A DNA stretch of 64,000 bases, from contig NZ_JACYOT010000013.1 in NCBI RefSeq assembly GCF_014858005.1, forward strand, positions 62,001 through 126,000, in the 5' to 3' direction. This stretch comes from Propioniciclava soli (lineage in GTDB: Bacteria; Actinomycetota; Actinomycetes; Propionibacteriales; Propionibacteriaceae). Below are positions 44,628 to 52,209 of the stretch, piece by piece. The notes below the pieces were generated by a model. The model had not been told where the DNA came from, did no database searches, and saw only the letters and a program-made list of their open reading frames with translations. Both the position numbers and the translations under genes were made by a program. Positions within the stretch are counted from its first letter, which is position 1, and each line of letters begins with the position of its first letter.

Positions 44628-45559
44628 GGCGTCTCTGGGTTGGACTCGTTGTCGTCGCGTGCATCTTCTCTGGGTCGTCTGCCATGGAGGCAGGAGCTGC
44701 TGGCCGCAGGCAGCCCCCTCCGCCGCCGCCCCCGACGCCTACGCCTGCACCTACACCTAAACCCGTGGTGAAAAAGGATGGGGTGGGTCGAATTCAGGTG
44801 ATTGCTACAGCACCGGAAAGGGCTGTAGCCGCGGTTCACGAAGGTGTCGGACGCGAATCGTCAGCTGGTAATAGGCGCTCGCCCAGCGGCGCCGGCAAGG
44901 ATATCGCTGCGACAGATAGCGCTCGCTCTCCCGCTTTGGAGCAGGAGCAGTGGAAGATGTTCATTTCTCGGATTCCTGAGTGTGAGGGGTTGTTGCGTTA
45001 TAGCGCGGAGTGTCAGCTTGCGGTGGCTGATCCTGCTGTGGCTGAGGCGGCTGGTCAGCCGGGTCCGGTGGTGCCGTCGGAGGCGGTGGTTCGGTCGTTG
45101 GCGCGTGAGGTGGTGTTGTCGATGACTTTGCCGCATCCGGAGGTGATGGTGGGTCCGGATCCGAGTGTGAATGAGTGGGACATGGCGGTGGTGGGGTATC
45201 CGTTGTGGTTGTGGACGGAGACCCCGGCTGCGTTGCAGTCGTCGACCACGCAGTACGGGATCACGATTTCGATGTCGGCGGTTCGGGAGCGGGTGGTGTT
45301 TGCGATGGGTGATGGCAAGTCGGTCACGTGTTCGTCGATGTCGCCGCTGCCCTCCGGTACGAAGCCGGGGACGCCGTCGCCTGATTGTGGGTATGTCTAT
45401 GAGGGGGCGTCGTTGCCGGAGGGCTCCTACACGGTGACGGCGTCGAGTCATTGGTCGGTGGCGTGGTCGGCGTTGGGGTACAGCGGTACGGTGCCGGTGG
45501 TGGTGTCGGCGTCGCGGGAGTTGCCGGTGGGTGAGCTCCAGGCCGTGATCGTCGGGTGA
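44621..45559 (+). CDS. secreted protein with PKD-like C-terminal domain
   Basis: A 312-residue exported protein: a signal peptide (about 1-28), a Pro-rich stretch (QPPPPPPPTPTPAPTPKP), a low-complexity region, then a folded C-terminal half (about 150-310). That half reads PLWLWTE, VVFAMGDGKSVTC, PDCGYVYEGASLPEGSYTVTASSHWSVAW, a PKD-like beta sandwich with a Cys pair. Related actinobacterial proteins exist but are poorly characterised. It pairs with the upstream lipoprotein by a 7-base overlap, and its first 200 bases share the lower GC. Confidence 0.7.
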   Translation: MLRRLWVGLVVVACIFSGSSAMEAGAAGRRQPPPPPPPTPTPAPTPKPVVKKDGVGRIQVIATAPERAVAAVHEGVGRESSAGNRRSPSGAGKDIAATDSARSPALEQEQWKMFISRIPECEGLLRYSAECQLAVADPAVAEAAGQPGPVVPSEAVVRSLAREVVLSMTLPHPEVMVGPDPSVNEWDMAVVGYPLWLWTETPAALQSSTTQYGITISMSAVRERVVFAMGDGKSVTCSSMSPLPSGTKPGTPSPDCGYVYEGASLPEGSYTVTASSHWSVAWSALGYSGTVPVVVSASRELPVGELQAVIVG

Positions 45560-45609
45560 GCGAACGCCATCAGCCTGCACCGACGTCGGTCTCGTAGAAC
45601 GGAGTGCCC

Positions 45610-46470
45610 ATGGTCACGGTCCGCCCCATGCGGGACTCTGAGCGGGACGCCGTCCTGGATCTGATCGTCGGGCAGCAGAGCGACCCCGCCCGAGCGTGCA
45701 CCTACGCCGGCACCGAGCGCGACGGGGTGGCGTCCGAGTTGGATGATCTCGGCGACTGGACGGCATTCACCTGGGTGTCCGATCATGACGGTCACCTCAC
45801 CGGCGTCGTCATCGCCGACTCAGACGAGTCGCTGGGCCGCAGCTGGATCCACGGTCCGTGGGTTGCGGGTGAGTGGCTTCGCGACGCCCGCCCCCTGCTG
45901 GACGCAGCGCTCCATGCGCTGCCGCCCGGCGTCACCCGTCACGAGATCTCCGCCGATGTCGCCCACACCGCCATGGCCGCGCTCGCAGCGGGGCGCGGCT
46001 GGGCGGCCACGGAGGCGAACCACCTCTACGTCACCTCGGACGCCTCCGCGTGGCCGGACGAGGGCGCCCGCGTCCGCACCGCCCGCACCTCCGACGCAGC
46101 AGCCATCGAATCCCTGCACCAGGCCGAATTCCCCGACACCTATTACTCCGTCAGCCAGTTGCTCGACCCCGAGCGTGGCTTCATCGTGGTCGTCGCCGAG
46201 AACCGGGGGGCCTTCGCGGGCTACGCCGCCGGCCGCGTGCAGGCCGACGGCTCCGGCTATCTCGACTACGTGGCCGTCACGGACGCAGCCCGCGGGCTCG
46301 GCCTGGGACGCGCCCTCGTCGCTGCGGCGGGACGGCGCATCGCGGTCGCGGCACCCCAGCATGATCTCAACCTCACGGTCCAGGAGAGCCGCACACCGGC
46401 GTGTGCCCTCTATGAAGCCCTGGGAATGCGGCGGGTGGCGTCTCTGGTCGCCTATAGGCACGGATTCTGA
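45610..46470 (+). CDS. tandem-GNAT N-acetyltransferase
   Basis: A 286-residue protein with two GNAT folds. The C-terminal copy has the acetyl-CoA loop VTDAARGLGLGRALVAAAG and the ending ALYEALGMRRVASLVAYRHGF, so it should be active; the N-terminal copy lacks a clear loop and is likely a substrate or structural domain. GGAG 5 nt before ATG 45610 fixes the start. Substrate unknown. Confidence 0.82.
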   Translation: MVTVRPMRDSERDAVLDLIVGQQSDPARACTYAGTERDGVASELDDLGDWTAFTWVSDHDGHLTGVVIADSDESLGRSWIHGPWVAGEWLRDARPLLDAALHALPPGVTRHEISADVAHTAMAALAAGRGWAATEANHLYVTSDASAWPDEGARVRTARTSDAAAIESLHQAEFPDTYYSVSQLLDPERGFIVVVAENRGAFAGYAAGRVQADGSGYLDYVAVTDAARGLGLGRALVAAAGRRIAVAAPQHDLNLTVQESRTPACALYEALGMRRVASLVAYRHGF

Positions 46471-46532
46471 GCCGCAGCGGACAACTGGCCGAACCAGACA
46501 ACCAGAACGCGCGCGGAGGCCTCCGGACCCAC

Positions 46533-46538
46533 TACGGT
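46533..46538 (+). promoter_or_regulatory. -10 hexamer of DEAD-box gene (leaderless)
   Basis: TACGGT ends 6 nt before GTG 46545. A 10-bp palindrome GGAGGCCTCC lies just upstream at 46516-46525. Confidence 0.5.
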
Positions 46539-46544
46539 CGTGGG

Positions 46545-48311
46545 GTGAGCGAAACCGAGGCTGAGGCCCCCACCACCACGTTTGCCGATCTCGGCATTGA
46601 CGATCGCCTGCTCAAGGCGATCCGCGAGTTGGGTTATGAGCGGCCCAGCCCCATCCAGGCCGAGACGATCCCGGCGTTGCTGGCCGGCCGCAACGTCATG
46701 GGCCTGGCCCAAACGGGCACGGGAAAGACGGCCGCCTTCGCTCTGCCCATCCTGAACGGCCTCGACCTCAAGCAGAAGGCACCGCAGGCCCTCGTGCTGG
46801 CGCCCACCCGCGAGCTGGCCCTCCAGGTGTGCGAGGCGTTCGAGAGCTACGCCTCCCATCACAAGGGCGTCCACGTCCTGCCCGTCTACGGCGGCCAGGG
46901 TTACGGCATCCAGCTGAGCGCGCTCGCGCGCGGCGTCCACGTGGTGGTGGGCACGCCGGGTCGCATCATCGACCACCTGGAGCGCGGCACGCTCGACCTC
47001 ACCCAGCTGCGCTTCCTCGTGCTCGACGAGGCCGACGAGATGCTCAACATGGGCTTCGCCGAGGACGTCGAGCAAATTCTCGCCGACACCCCGACCGACA
47101 AGCAGGTCGCGCTCTTCTCCGCGACGATGCCGAAGGCCATCCGGACGCTCGCCGCGACCTACCTCACCGACCCGCTCGAGGTGCGGGTCGAGGGCCAGAC
47201 GCGCACCGCGCCGAACATCAAGCACCGCTATCTGATCGTCTCCTACCCGCAGAAGGTGGACGCCCTCACGCGCATCCTCGAGGTGGAGAACTTCGACGGC
47301 ATGATCGTGTTCGTCCGCACCAAGAACGACACCGAGACGGTCGCCGAGAAGCTGCGCGCCCGTGGCTTCGCCGCCGCGGCCATCAACGGCGATCTGGCCC
47401 AGGCGCAGCGGGAGCGGACGGTCAACCAGCTGAAGAGCGGCAAGCTCGACATCCTGGTCGCCACCGACGTCGCCGCCCGCGGCCTGGACGTCGAGCGGGT
47501 GAGCCACGTGGTGAATTTCGACATCCCGACCGACACCGAGAGCTACGTCCACCGCATCGGCCGCACCGGCCGCGCCGGGCGCTCCGGGGACGCCATCTCG
47601 TTCGTCACCCCTCGCGAACGCCGGCTGCTCAAGGCGATCGAGCGCGCCACCGGCCAGGAGCTCACGGCCATGGCGCTACCCACCGCCGATGACATCAACG
47701 CCACCCGGTTGTCCCGCTTCGACGAGGCCATCACCGCGGCGCTGGGCGAGCGCGCCAAGATCGACTTCTTCCGCGATGTCGTGGCTCACTACGTGCGCGA
47801 GCACGATGTTCCCGAGGTGGACGTGGCCGCCGCCCTCGCCGCAGTGCAGCAGGGTGACGAGCCCATGCTCATGGATCCCGAGCCCCCGGCCGCCGTCCGC
47901 TCCTTCTCCGACGACGACGGCGGACGCCGCGGGCGCGGCGCGGCCGGTGACCGGGAAGATCGCCCAAGGCGCACCCGGGAAGGCTCAGGCGGCCCGCTCG
48001 TCACCTACCGCATCGCTGTCGGGCGCCGCCAGCGCGTGGCCCCTCGCATGATCGTGGGGGCTCTGGCCAACGAGGGCGGCCTCGGCCGTGGTGATTTCGG
48101 ACGCATCGACATCCGGGCGGATCACACGCTGGTCGACCTGCCGGCCCAGATGCCCCAGGAGGTGTGGGACGCGCTGCGCTCGACCCGGATCTCCGGCAAG
48201 CTCATCGAGCTCGAACGGGACAACGGCCGGCATTCCGGCAGGGGCGATTCGTCGAGGCGCGAGTACGGCGACAAGCCGAAGTTCCGGAAGTCCGCCGACC
48301 GTCGGAGCTGA
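46545..48311 (+). CDS. deaD: DEAD-box RNA helicase with DbpA-type RNA-binding domain
   Basis: ATP-dependent RNA helicase for ribosome assembly and cold-stress RNA remodelling. The 588 residues contain the Q motif region YERPSPIQ, AQTGTGKT (I), VLDEADEML (II), FSATMP (III) and HRIGRTGRAGRSG (VI). After about residue 485 the DbpA/CsdA RNA-binding fold is seen (TYRIAVGRRQRVAPRMIVGALANEGG), then a basic Arg/Ser-rich end. The stop overlaps the dinB start (TGATG). Confidence 0.94.
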   Translation: MSETEAEAPTTTFADLGIDDRLLKAIRELGYERPSPIQAETIPALLAGRNVMGLAQTGTGKTAAFALPILNGLDLKQKAPQALVLAPTRELALQVCEAFESYASHHKGVHVLPVYGGQGYGIQLSALARGVHVVVGTPGRIIDHLERGTLDLTQLRFLVLDEADEMLNMGFAEDVEQILADTPTDKQVALFSATMPKAIRTLAATYLTDPLEVRVEGQTRTAPNIKHRYLIVSYPQKVDALTRILEVENFDGMIVFVRTKNDTETVAEKLRARGFAAAAINGDLAQAQRERTVNQLKSGKLDILVATDVAARGLDVERVSHVVNFDIPTDTESYVHRIGRTGRAGRSGDAISFVTPRERRLLKAIERATGQELTAMALPTADDINATRLSRFDEAITAALGERAKIDFFRDVVAHYVREHDVPEVDVAAALAAVQQGDEPMLMDPEPPAAVRSFSDDDGGRRGRGAAGDREDRPRRTREGSGGPLVTYRIAVGRRQRVAPRMIVGALANEGGLGRGDFGRIDIRADHTLVDLPAQMPQEVWDALRSTRISGKLIELERDNGRHSGRGDSSRREYGDKPKFRKSADRRS

Positions 48312-49654
48312 TGGCAGGTGGTCACCGCGTGAGGCTCGCCGCCTCGATCCTGCACCTCGACCTGGACGCCTTCTTCGCCGCCGTCGAGCAACGCGACAAG
48401 CCGTCGCTGCGCGGGAAGCCGGTGATCGTCGGGGGAGTGGGCTCCCGCGGAGTGGTGTCGACGGCCTCCTACGAGGCGCGCGTGTTCGGCGTCCACTCGG
48501 CGATGCCCATGCACGAAGCGCGCCGGCTGTGCCCGCACGCGGCGTTCCTGTCCGGACGTTTCCGCGCCTACCGCGAGAGTTCCCAGATCGTGATGGGTCT
48601 GCTGCGCGAGCTCAGCCCTCTCGTCGAACCCCTCAGCCTCGACGAGGCGTTCGTCGATCTCACGGGTGGGGCGCACCCCGACGTGAGCCCCGCGGCGGTC
48701 ACCAAGCTCGCCGAGGACCTGCGCGCCCGCGTCCAGGCGGACACCCACGGCCTCACGGCGTCCGTGGGGGTGGGCACGAGTAAATTCATCGCCAAGGTCG
48801 GCAGTGAGCTGGCCAAGCCGGACGGGTTGCGTGTGATCGAGCCCGGGACGGAGCTGGACACCATCGCTGACCTGCCGGCGAGGGCCATCCCCGGTGTGGG
48901 CCCCGCCACCATGGAGCGACTCAGCCGCCTGGGCGTGCGTACCGTGGCCGACATTCGCGCGCTCAGCCACGGCGAGGTTGTCCGCGAGCTCGGCAAGGCC
49001 AACGGCGAATGGGTGCACCACTTGGCCTTCGCCCGGGACGATCGCCCCGTGAGCCCCGACCGGGAAGCGAAGTCCATCTCGGTGGAGGACACGTTCTCGA
49101 CCGACGTCCGCGACCGCGACGAGCTGGACGCCGTCATCGAACGCGATGCCCGCATCGTGGCCGAGCGTGTGGCCCAGCAGGGCCTGTTCGCCCGCACGAT
49201 CACGCTCAAGGTGAAGCGTCCCGATTTCACCATCCTCTCCCGATCGCTGACCCTCAACGGGGCCACGGATCGGGCATCCACCATCGCTCGCATCGCGCGA
49301 CGGCTGCTCGACGACGTGGCCGTCGAGGACGGGTTCCGCCTGCTCGGCGTCGGCGTCGCCGGCTTCACCCCTGCCGCCCAGGAGGAACTCTTCGAGCCGG
49401 ACGCCGAGGGCGCGGTGGTGACCCACACCGACGCCGATCTGCCGCTTCCGGACGCTCCGGCGCCCGAGGCCGTCCGCCCCCGCTGGGTGCCGTCGTTCAC
49501 CCCGGGCGCCGACGTCGTCCACGACGAGCACGGTGCCGGCTGGGTGTGGGGCGCCGGCCTGGGGCGGGTGACCGTCCGCTTCGAGACCCGCGAGACAGGC
49601 CCGGGCCCGGTTCGTACGCTCTCGGCGGACGACCCTGCCCTGCACCTCGTGTGA
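48311..49654 (+). CDS. dinB: DNA polymerase IV (Y family)
   Basis: Error-prone translesion polymerase of 447 residues. ILHLDLDAFFAAVEQRDKP and LSLDEAFVDLTG hold the catalytic carboxylates, and GVGTSKFIAKVGSELAKP and a helix-hairpin-helix (IPGVGPATMERLSRLGVRTVADI) follow. The C-terminal part has the little-finger domain and an extra segment of about 80 residues ending PSFTPGADVVHDEHGAGWVWG, typical of the actinobacterial DinB. ATG 48311 is used; GTG 48329 is possible. Confidence 0.93.
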   Translation: MAGGHRVRLAASILHLDLDAFFAAVEQRDKPSLRGKPVIVGGVGSRGVVSTASYEARVFGVHSAMPMHEARRLCPHAAFLSGRFRAYRESSQIVMGLLRELSPLVEPLSLDEAFVDLTGGAHPDVSPAAVTKLAEDLRARVQADTHGLTASVGVGTSKFIAKVGSELAKPDGLRVIEPGTELDTIADLPARAIPGVGPATMERLSRLGVRTVADIRALSHGEVVRELGKANGEWVHHLAFARDDRPVSPDREAKSISVEDTFSTDVRDRDELDAVIERDARIVAERVAQQGLFARTITLKVKRPDFTILSRSLTLNGATDRASTIARIARRLLDDVAVEDGFRLLGVGVAGFTPAAQEELFEPDAEGAVVTHTDADLPLPDAPAPEAVRPRWVPSFTPGADVVHDEHGAGWVWGAGLGRVTVRFETRETGPGPVRTLSADDPALHLV

Positions 49655-49671
49655 TCTGGTGAGATGGAGGC

Positions 49672-50550
49672 ATGCAGACGCACTCCTTCGGTTCCACCGG
49701 CCTCATGGTGTCCCCCCTCGGGTTGGGCGCGGGCCAGATCGGCTACGGCGGCATGGACGACGACGCGGCCGGCCGCGTCCTCAGCCACGCCCTCGACCTG
49801 GGCATCACGCTCATCGACACCGCCCACTGCTACGGCGACAGCGAGGAGCGCATCGGCCGCCACATCAGCCACCGCCGCGACGAGTTCGTGCTGTCGAGCA
49901 AGTGCGGCCACGCCATCGCCGGTCACGACGACTGGACGCCCGGCATCATCCGGCCGGGCGTGGAGGACTCCCTGCGGCGCCTGCGCACCGAGTGCATCGA
50001 CATCATGCACCTCCACTCCTGCGACGCCCGCCACCTCGAGGACGGCTCGCTCGCCGACGAGCTCGACGCCCTCTCCCGCGAGGGCAAGATCCGCGTCGTC
50101 GCCTACTCGGGCGACAACGAGGACCTGGCCGCCGCCGTCGCGTCCTGCCGCTTCGCCTCGATCGAGACGTCGGTCAACATCGCTGACCAGCACAACCTGC
50201 GCGCCACCGTGCCGGACGCCGCCGCGGCCGGTCTCGGGATCATCGCCAAGCGTCCCCTCGCCAACGGGATGTGGCGCCACGCGGAGCGTCCGACGGGGGA
50301 GTACGGCGATTACTACTGGGACCGCCTGCGGGAACTCGCCTACGACGTCGACCTCGACATGGGCGAGTTTGCGCTCCGTTTCAGCGCCTTCGCCCCTGGC
50401 GTCTGCTCGGCCATCGTCGGGACGACGAGCGTGGACAACCTGTCGAAGGCGGCGGACGCCGTCGATGCCGGGCCTCTGCCGGACGCCGTGATCGCCCACG
50501 TGGCCGAGCGGTGGCACGCCGTGAGCGAGGGCTGGGACAGCCGCACGTAG
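49672..50550 (+). CDS. aldo/keto reductase
   Basis: NADPH-dependent oxidoreductase of 292 residues with a TIM-barrel fold. The catalytic tetrad is visible as Asp (LIDTAHCYGDSEE), Tyr in the same segment, Lys in LSSKCG and His in MHLHSC. AKRs reduce varied aldehydes and ketones; the substrate is unknown. GGAGG lies very close to the ATG. Its TAG stop is part of a TAGACT hexamer before tRNA-Leu. Confidence 0.9.
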   Translation: MQTHSFGSTGLMVSPLGLGAGQIGYGGMDDDAAGRVLSHALDLGITLIDTAHCYGDSEERIGRHISHRRDEFVLSSKCGHAIAGHDDWTPGIIRPGVEDSLRRLRTECIDIMHLHSCDARHLEDGSLADELDALSREGKIRVVAYSGDNEDLAAAVASCRFASIETSVNIADQHNLRATVPDAAAAGLGIIAKRPLANGMWRHAERPTGEYGDYYWDRLRELAYDVDLDMGEFALRFSAFAPGVCSAIVGTTSVDNLSKAADAVDAGPLPDAVIAHVAERWHAVSEGWDSRT

Positions 50551-50553
50551 ACT
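50548..50553 (+). promoter_or_regulatory. -10 hexamer of tRNA-Leu overlapping a stop codon
   Basis: TAGACT ends 11 nt before the first tRNA base, the expected distance for a short 5' leader; its TAG is the stop of the aldo/keto reductase gene. Confidence 0.45.
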
Positions 50554-50564
50554 TCCCACCGCCG

Positions 50565-50646
50565 GCCGGAGTGGTGGAACTGGTAGACACGCAGGATTTA
50601 GGTTCCTGTGCCTTCGGGTGTGAGGGTTCGAGTCCCTTCTCCGGCA
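50565..50646 (+). tRNA. tRNA-Leu (anticodon UAG)
   Basis: The acceptor arms GCCGGAG (50565-50571) and CTCCGGC (50639-50645) pair perfectly, with discriminator A at 50646. The anticodon stem CAGGA/TCCTG encloses the loop TTTAGGT, so the anticodon is TAG at 50599-50601, reading CUA/CUG. A long class II variable arm and GGTTCGAGTCC T arm follow. No CCA is encoded (ACGA follows). Confidence 0.96.
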
Positions 50647-50660
50647 CGATTAGGCACCCC

Positions 50661-50684
50661 CGCCCCGAGCCGAGGCTCGGGGCG
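50661..50684. terminator. strong bidirectional terminator
   Basis: CGCCCCGAGC and GCTCGGGGCG form a perfect 10-bp stem with a 4-nt CGAG loop, between tRNA-Leu and the convergent HNH gene. Confidence 0.7.
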
Positions 50685-50697
50685 GCTCGTCGTCCGC

Positions 50698-52035
50698 TCA
50701 GGCCGCCGTGGGCCAGATCAGGTCGATCCGCACCGGACGCGGCGGGCCGCGCCGCTCGGGGGGTGCCACCGGTGACGCGGGTGGGTCGGGGGCGCGAGTC
50801 CGCACCACCTGGCCTGCCGGTGTGGTGAGCTCCACCGGGGCATGCGGGCCGGGCCGGGGGAGTGTCTTCCAGCCGATCGCCTGCTTGTGGTGGTTGCAGG
50901 CTTCGCAGAGCCCCTGGCCATTGCCCAGGGACGTGGCTCCGCCGCCGGCGTGGGGAACCACGTGGTCGATGTGCCGGATCGGGGCATCGCACCAAGGCGT
51001 GCGGCACGTCTGGTCCCGCACACCGATCCAGTCAGCCAGACCCGCGGGGAACACCCGGCTGCGCGCGTCCAGCCCCACGAGCTCGGCGTCCCCGGGGCGC
51101 TGGTACAGCCGGCGCACCCACGCCGCCACGCCGGCGTCCACCGCGCGCGTCACGAGGGCCCGGGCGAGGGGAGCGGGCAGCGAGCCGTGCCCCACCACCT
51201 GGGCCGGTTCGGTGCCGGCGTCCAGCAGCGTCGCGTCCGACATGAGCAGGTACACGCCGACGCCCACCGCGTCCGCCGCGGCCTGGCCGGTGAGGCGCTG
51301 GACGAGGAGGTCGGCCCGGATCTGCCCCCGTGACCGAGGGTCACCGGCCGCCAGCACGGTGTCCGCACCCCGCACGAGGGCGGCGTACGCGGCCACGCCC
51401 TGGGTCAGCGGGAGCAGAGCGGTGAGGTAGGTCATGCCGTCGGGAGCAGGACGCAGGCTCACGCAGCGCTCCTCCACCGCCCGGCGATGACGTTCCACGC
51501 TGGACGCCGGATCGAGCCGCTGCGCGATGCGACGCGCCTCCGCCGCGATCCGGCGGTTGCCCCAGGTGGCCAGCTGGGCCGGGTCGGCGCACACCTGGGC
51601 GTCGACGGCGGCGCGATCCTCCCGGCTGAGGCAGGCCGTCTCGCGCACCAGCAACGTCGCCCGGTACTCGCTCAGCACCCCGGCGCTCAGCAGCGCGAGC
51701 GTGTGCGGCATCTCGGCCGTGATCGCCTTGGCGAAGCCCAGCCAGCGGTCGCCCGCGTGCGGGGACTCGCGCCGGGCCACCGCGATCGCGGCACCCACCC
51801 CACGCCCCAGGCGTGCGGCGGGCACGCCCCCGGCCCGCTGCTCCGCGACCAGCACCTCGGACAGGGCCACCGAGGCGCGCGCCTGGATCGCCGCAGCAGT
51901 GGCCTTCAGCTCCTCCAGCCCCGTGAGCAGCTCGGCGAGCGCATCCGCGTCCCGCGGCAGCGCACCGCGCGCGAGGTCGTCGGCCAGCGCGTTCACGCTG
52001 TCACGACTCACCACCCCGGCTGCTCCCGTGCTCAT
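50698..52035 (-). CDS. DUF222 and HNH endonuclease domain protein
   Basis: A 445-residue actinobacterial protein with the DUF222 helical region (about 25-300) followed by an HNH nuclease (CRTPWCDAPIRHIDHVVPHAGGGATSLGNGQGLCEACNHHKQ, about 345-385), where the HNH histidines and Cys pairs are intact. These are multicopy families of unclear role, possibly mobile-element related. GGAGG precedes ATG 52035. It is beside a tRNA gene, but no attachment repeats were seen. Confidence 0.88.
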   Translation of the reverse strand: MSTGAAGVVSRDSVNALADDLARGALPRDADALAELLTGLEELKATAAAIQARASVALSEVLVAEQRAGGVPAARLGRGVGAAIAVARRESPHAGDRWLGFAKAITAEMPHTLALLSAGVLSEYRATLLVRETACLSREDRAAVDAQVCADPAQLATWGNRRIAAEARRIAQRLDPASSVERHRRAVEERCVSLRPAPDGMTYLTALLPLTQGVAAYAALVRGADTVLAAGDPRSRGQIRADLLVQRLTGQAAADAVGVGVYLLMSDATLLDAGTEPAQVVGHGSLPAPLARALVTRAVDAGVAAWVRRLYQRPGDAELVGLDARSRVFPAGLADWIGVRDQTCRTPWCDAPIRHIDHVVPHAGGGATSLGNGQGLCEACNHHKQAIGWKTLPRPGPHAPVELTTPAGQVVRTRAPDPPASPVAPPERRGPPRPVRIDLIWPTAA

Positions 52036-52209
52036 GACACCATCCTCCAACCCGCCTCTGACATTTTTCGCACCACTCCATCGGGTCAGTCGCCCCAGCC
52101 ACTCCCCGTTGCCCTCGCCGGACGGCGTTTCGCCCCGGCGCCGCTGTGTCGCCCTCGCGTGAGGCGCCCGGTGCGGGAAGGTGGTGCCAGCCCCAGCAAA
52201 GGATCCGCG

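Noticed and set aside
46516-46525. 10-bp palindrome GGAGGCCTCC as operator of the helicase gene
   Set aside because: Short GC palindromes arise often at this base composition; no second copy or regulator supports it.
50565-52035. tRNA-Leu with neighbouring HNH gene as an integrated element
   Set aside because: No integrase, no duplicated tRNA end and no composition change were seen; DUF222-HNH genes are common chromosomal families.
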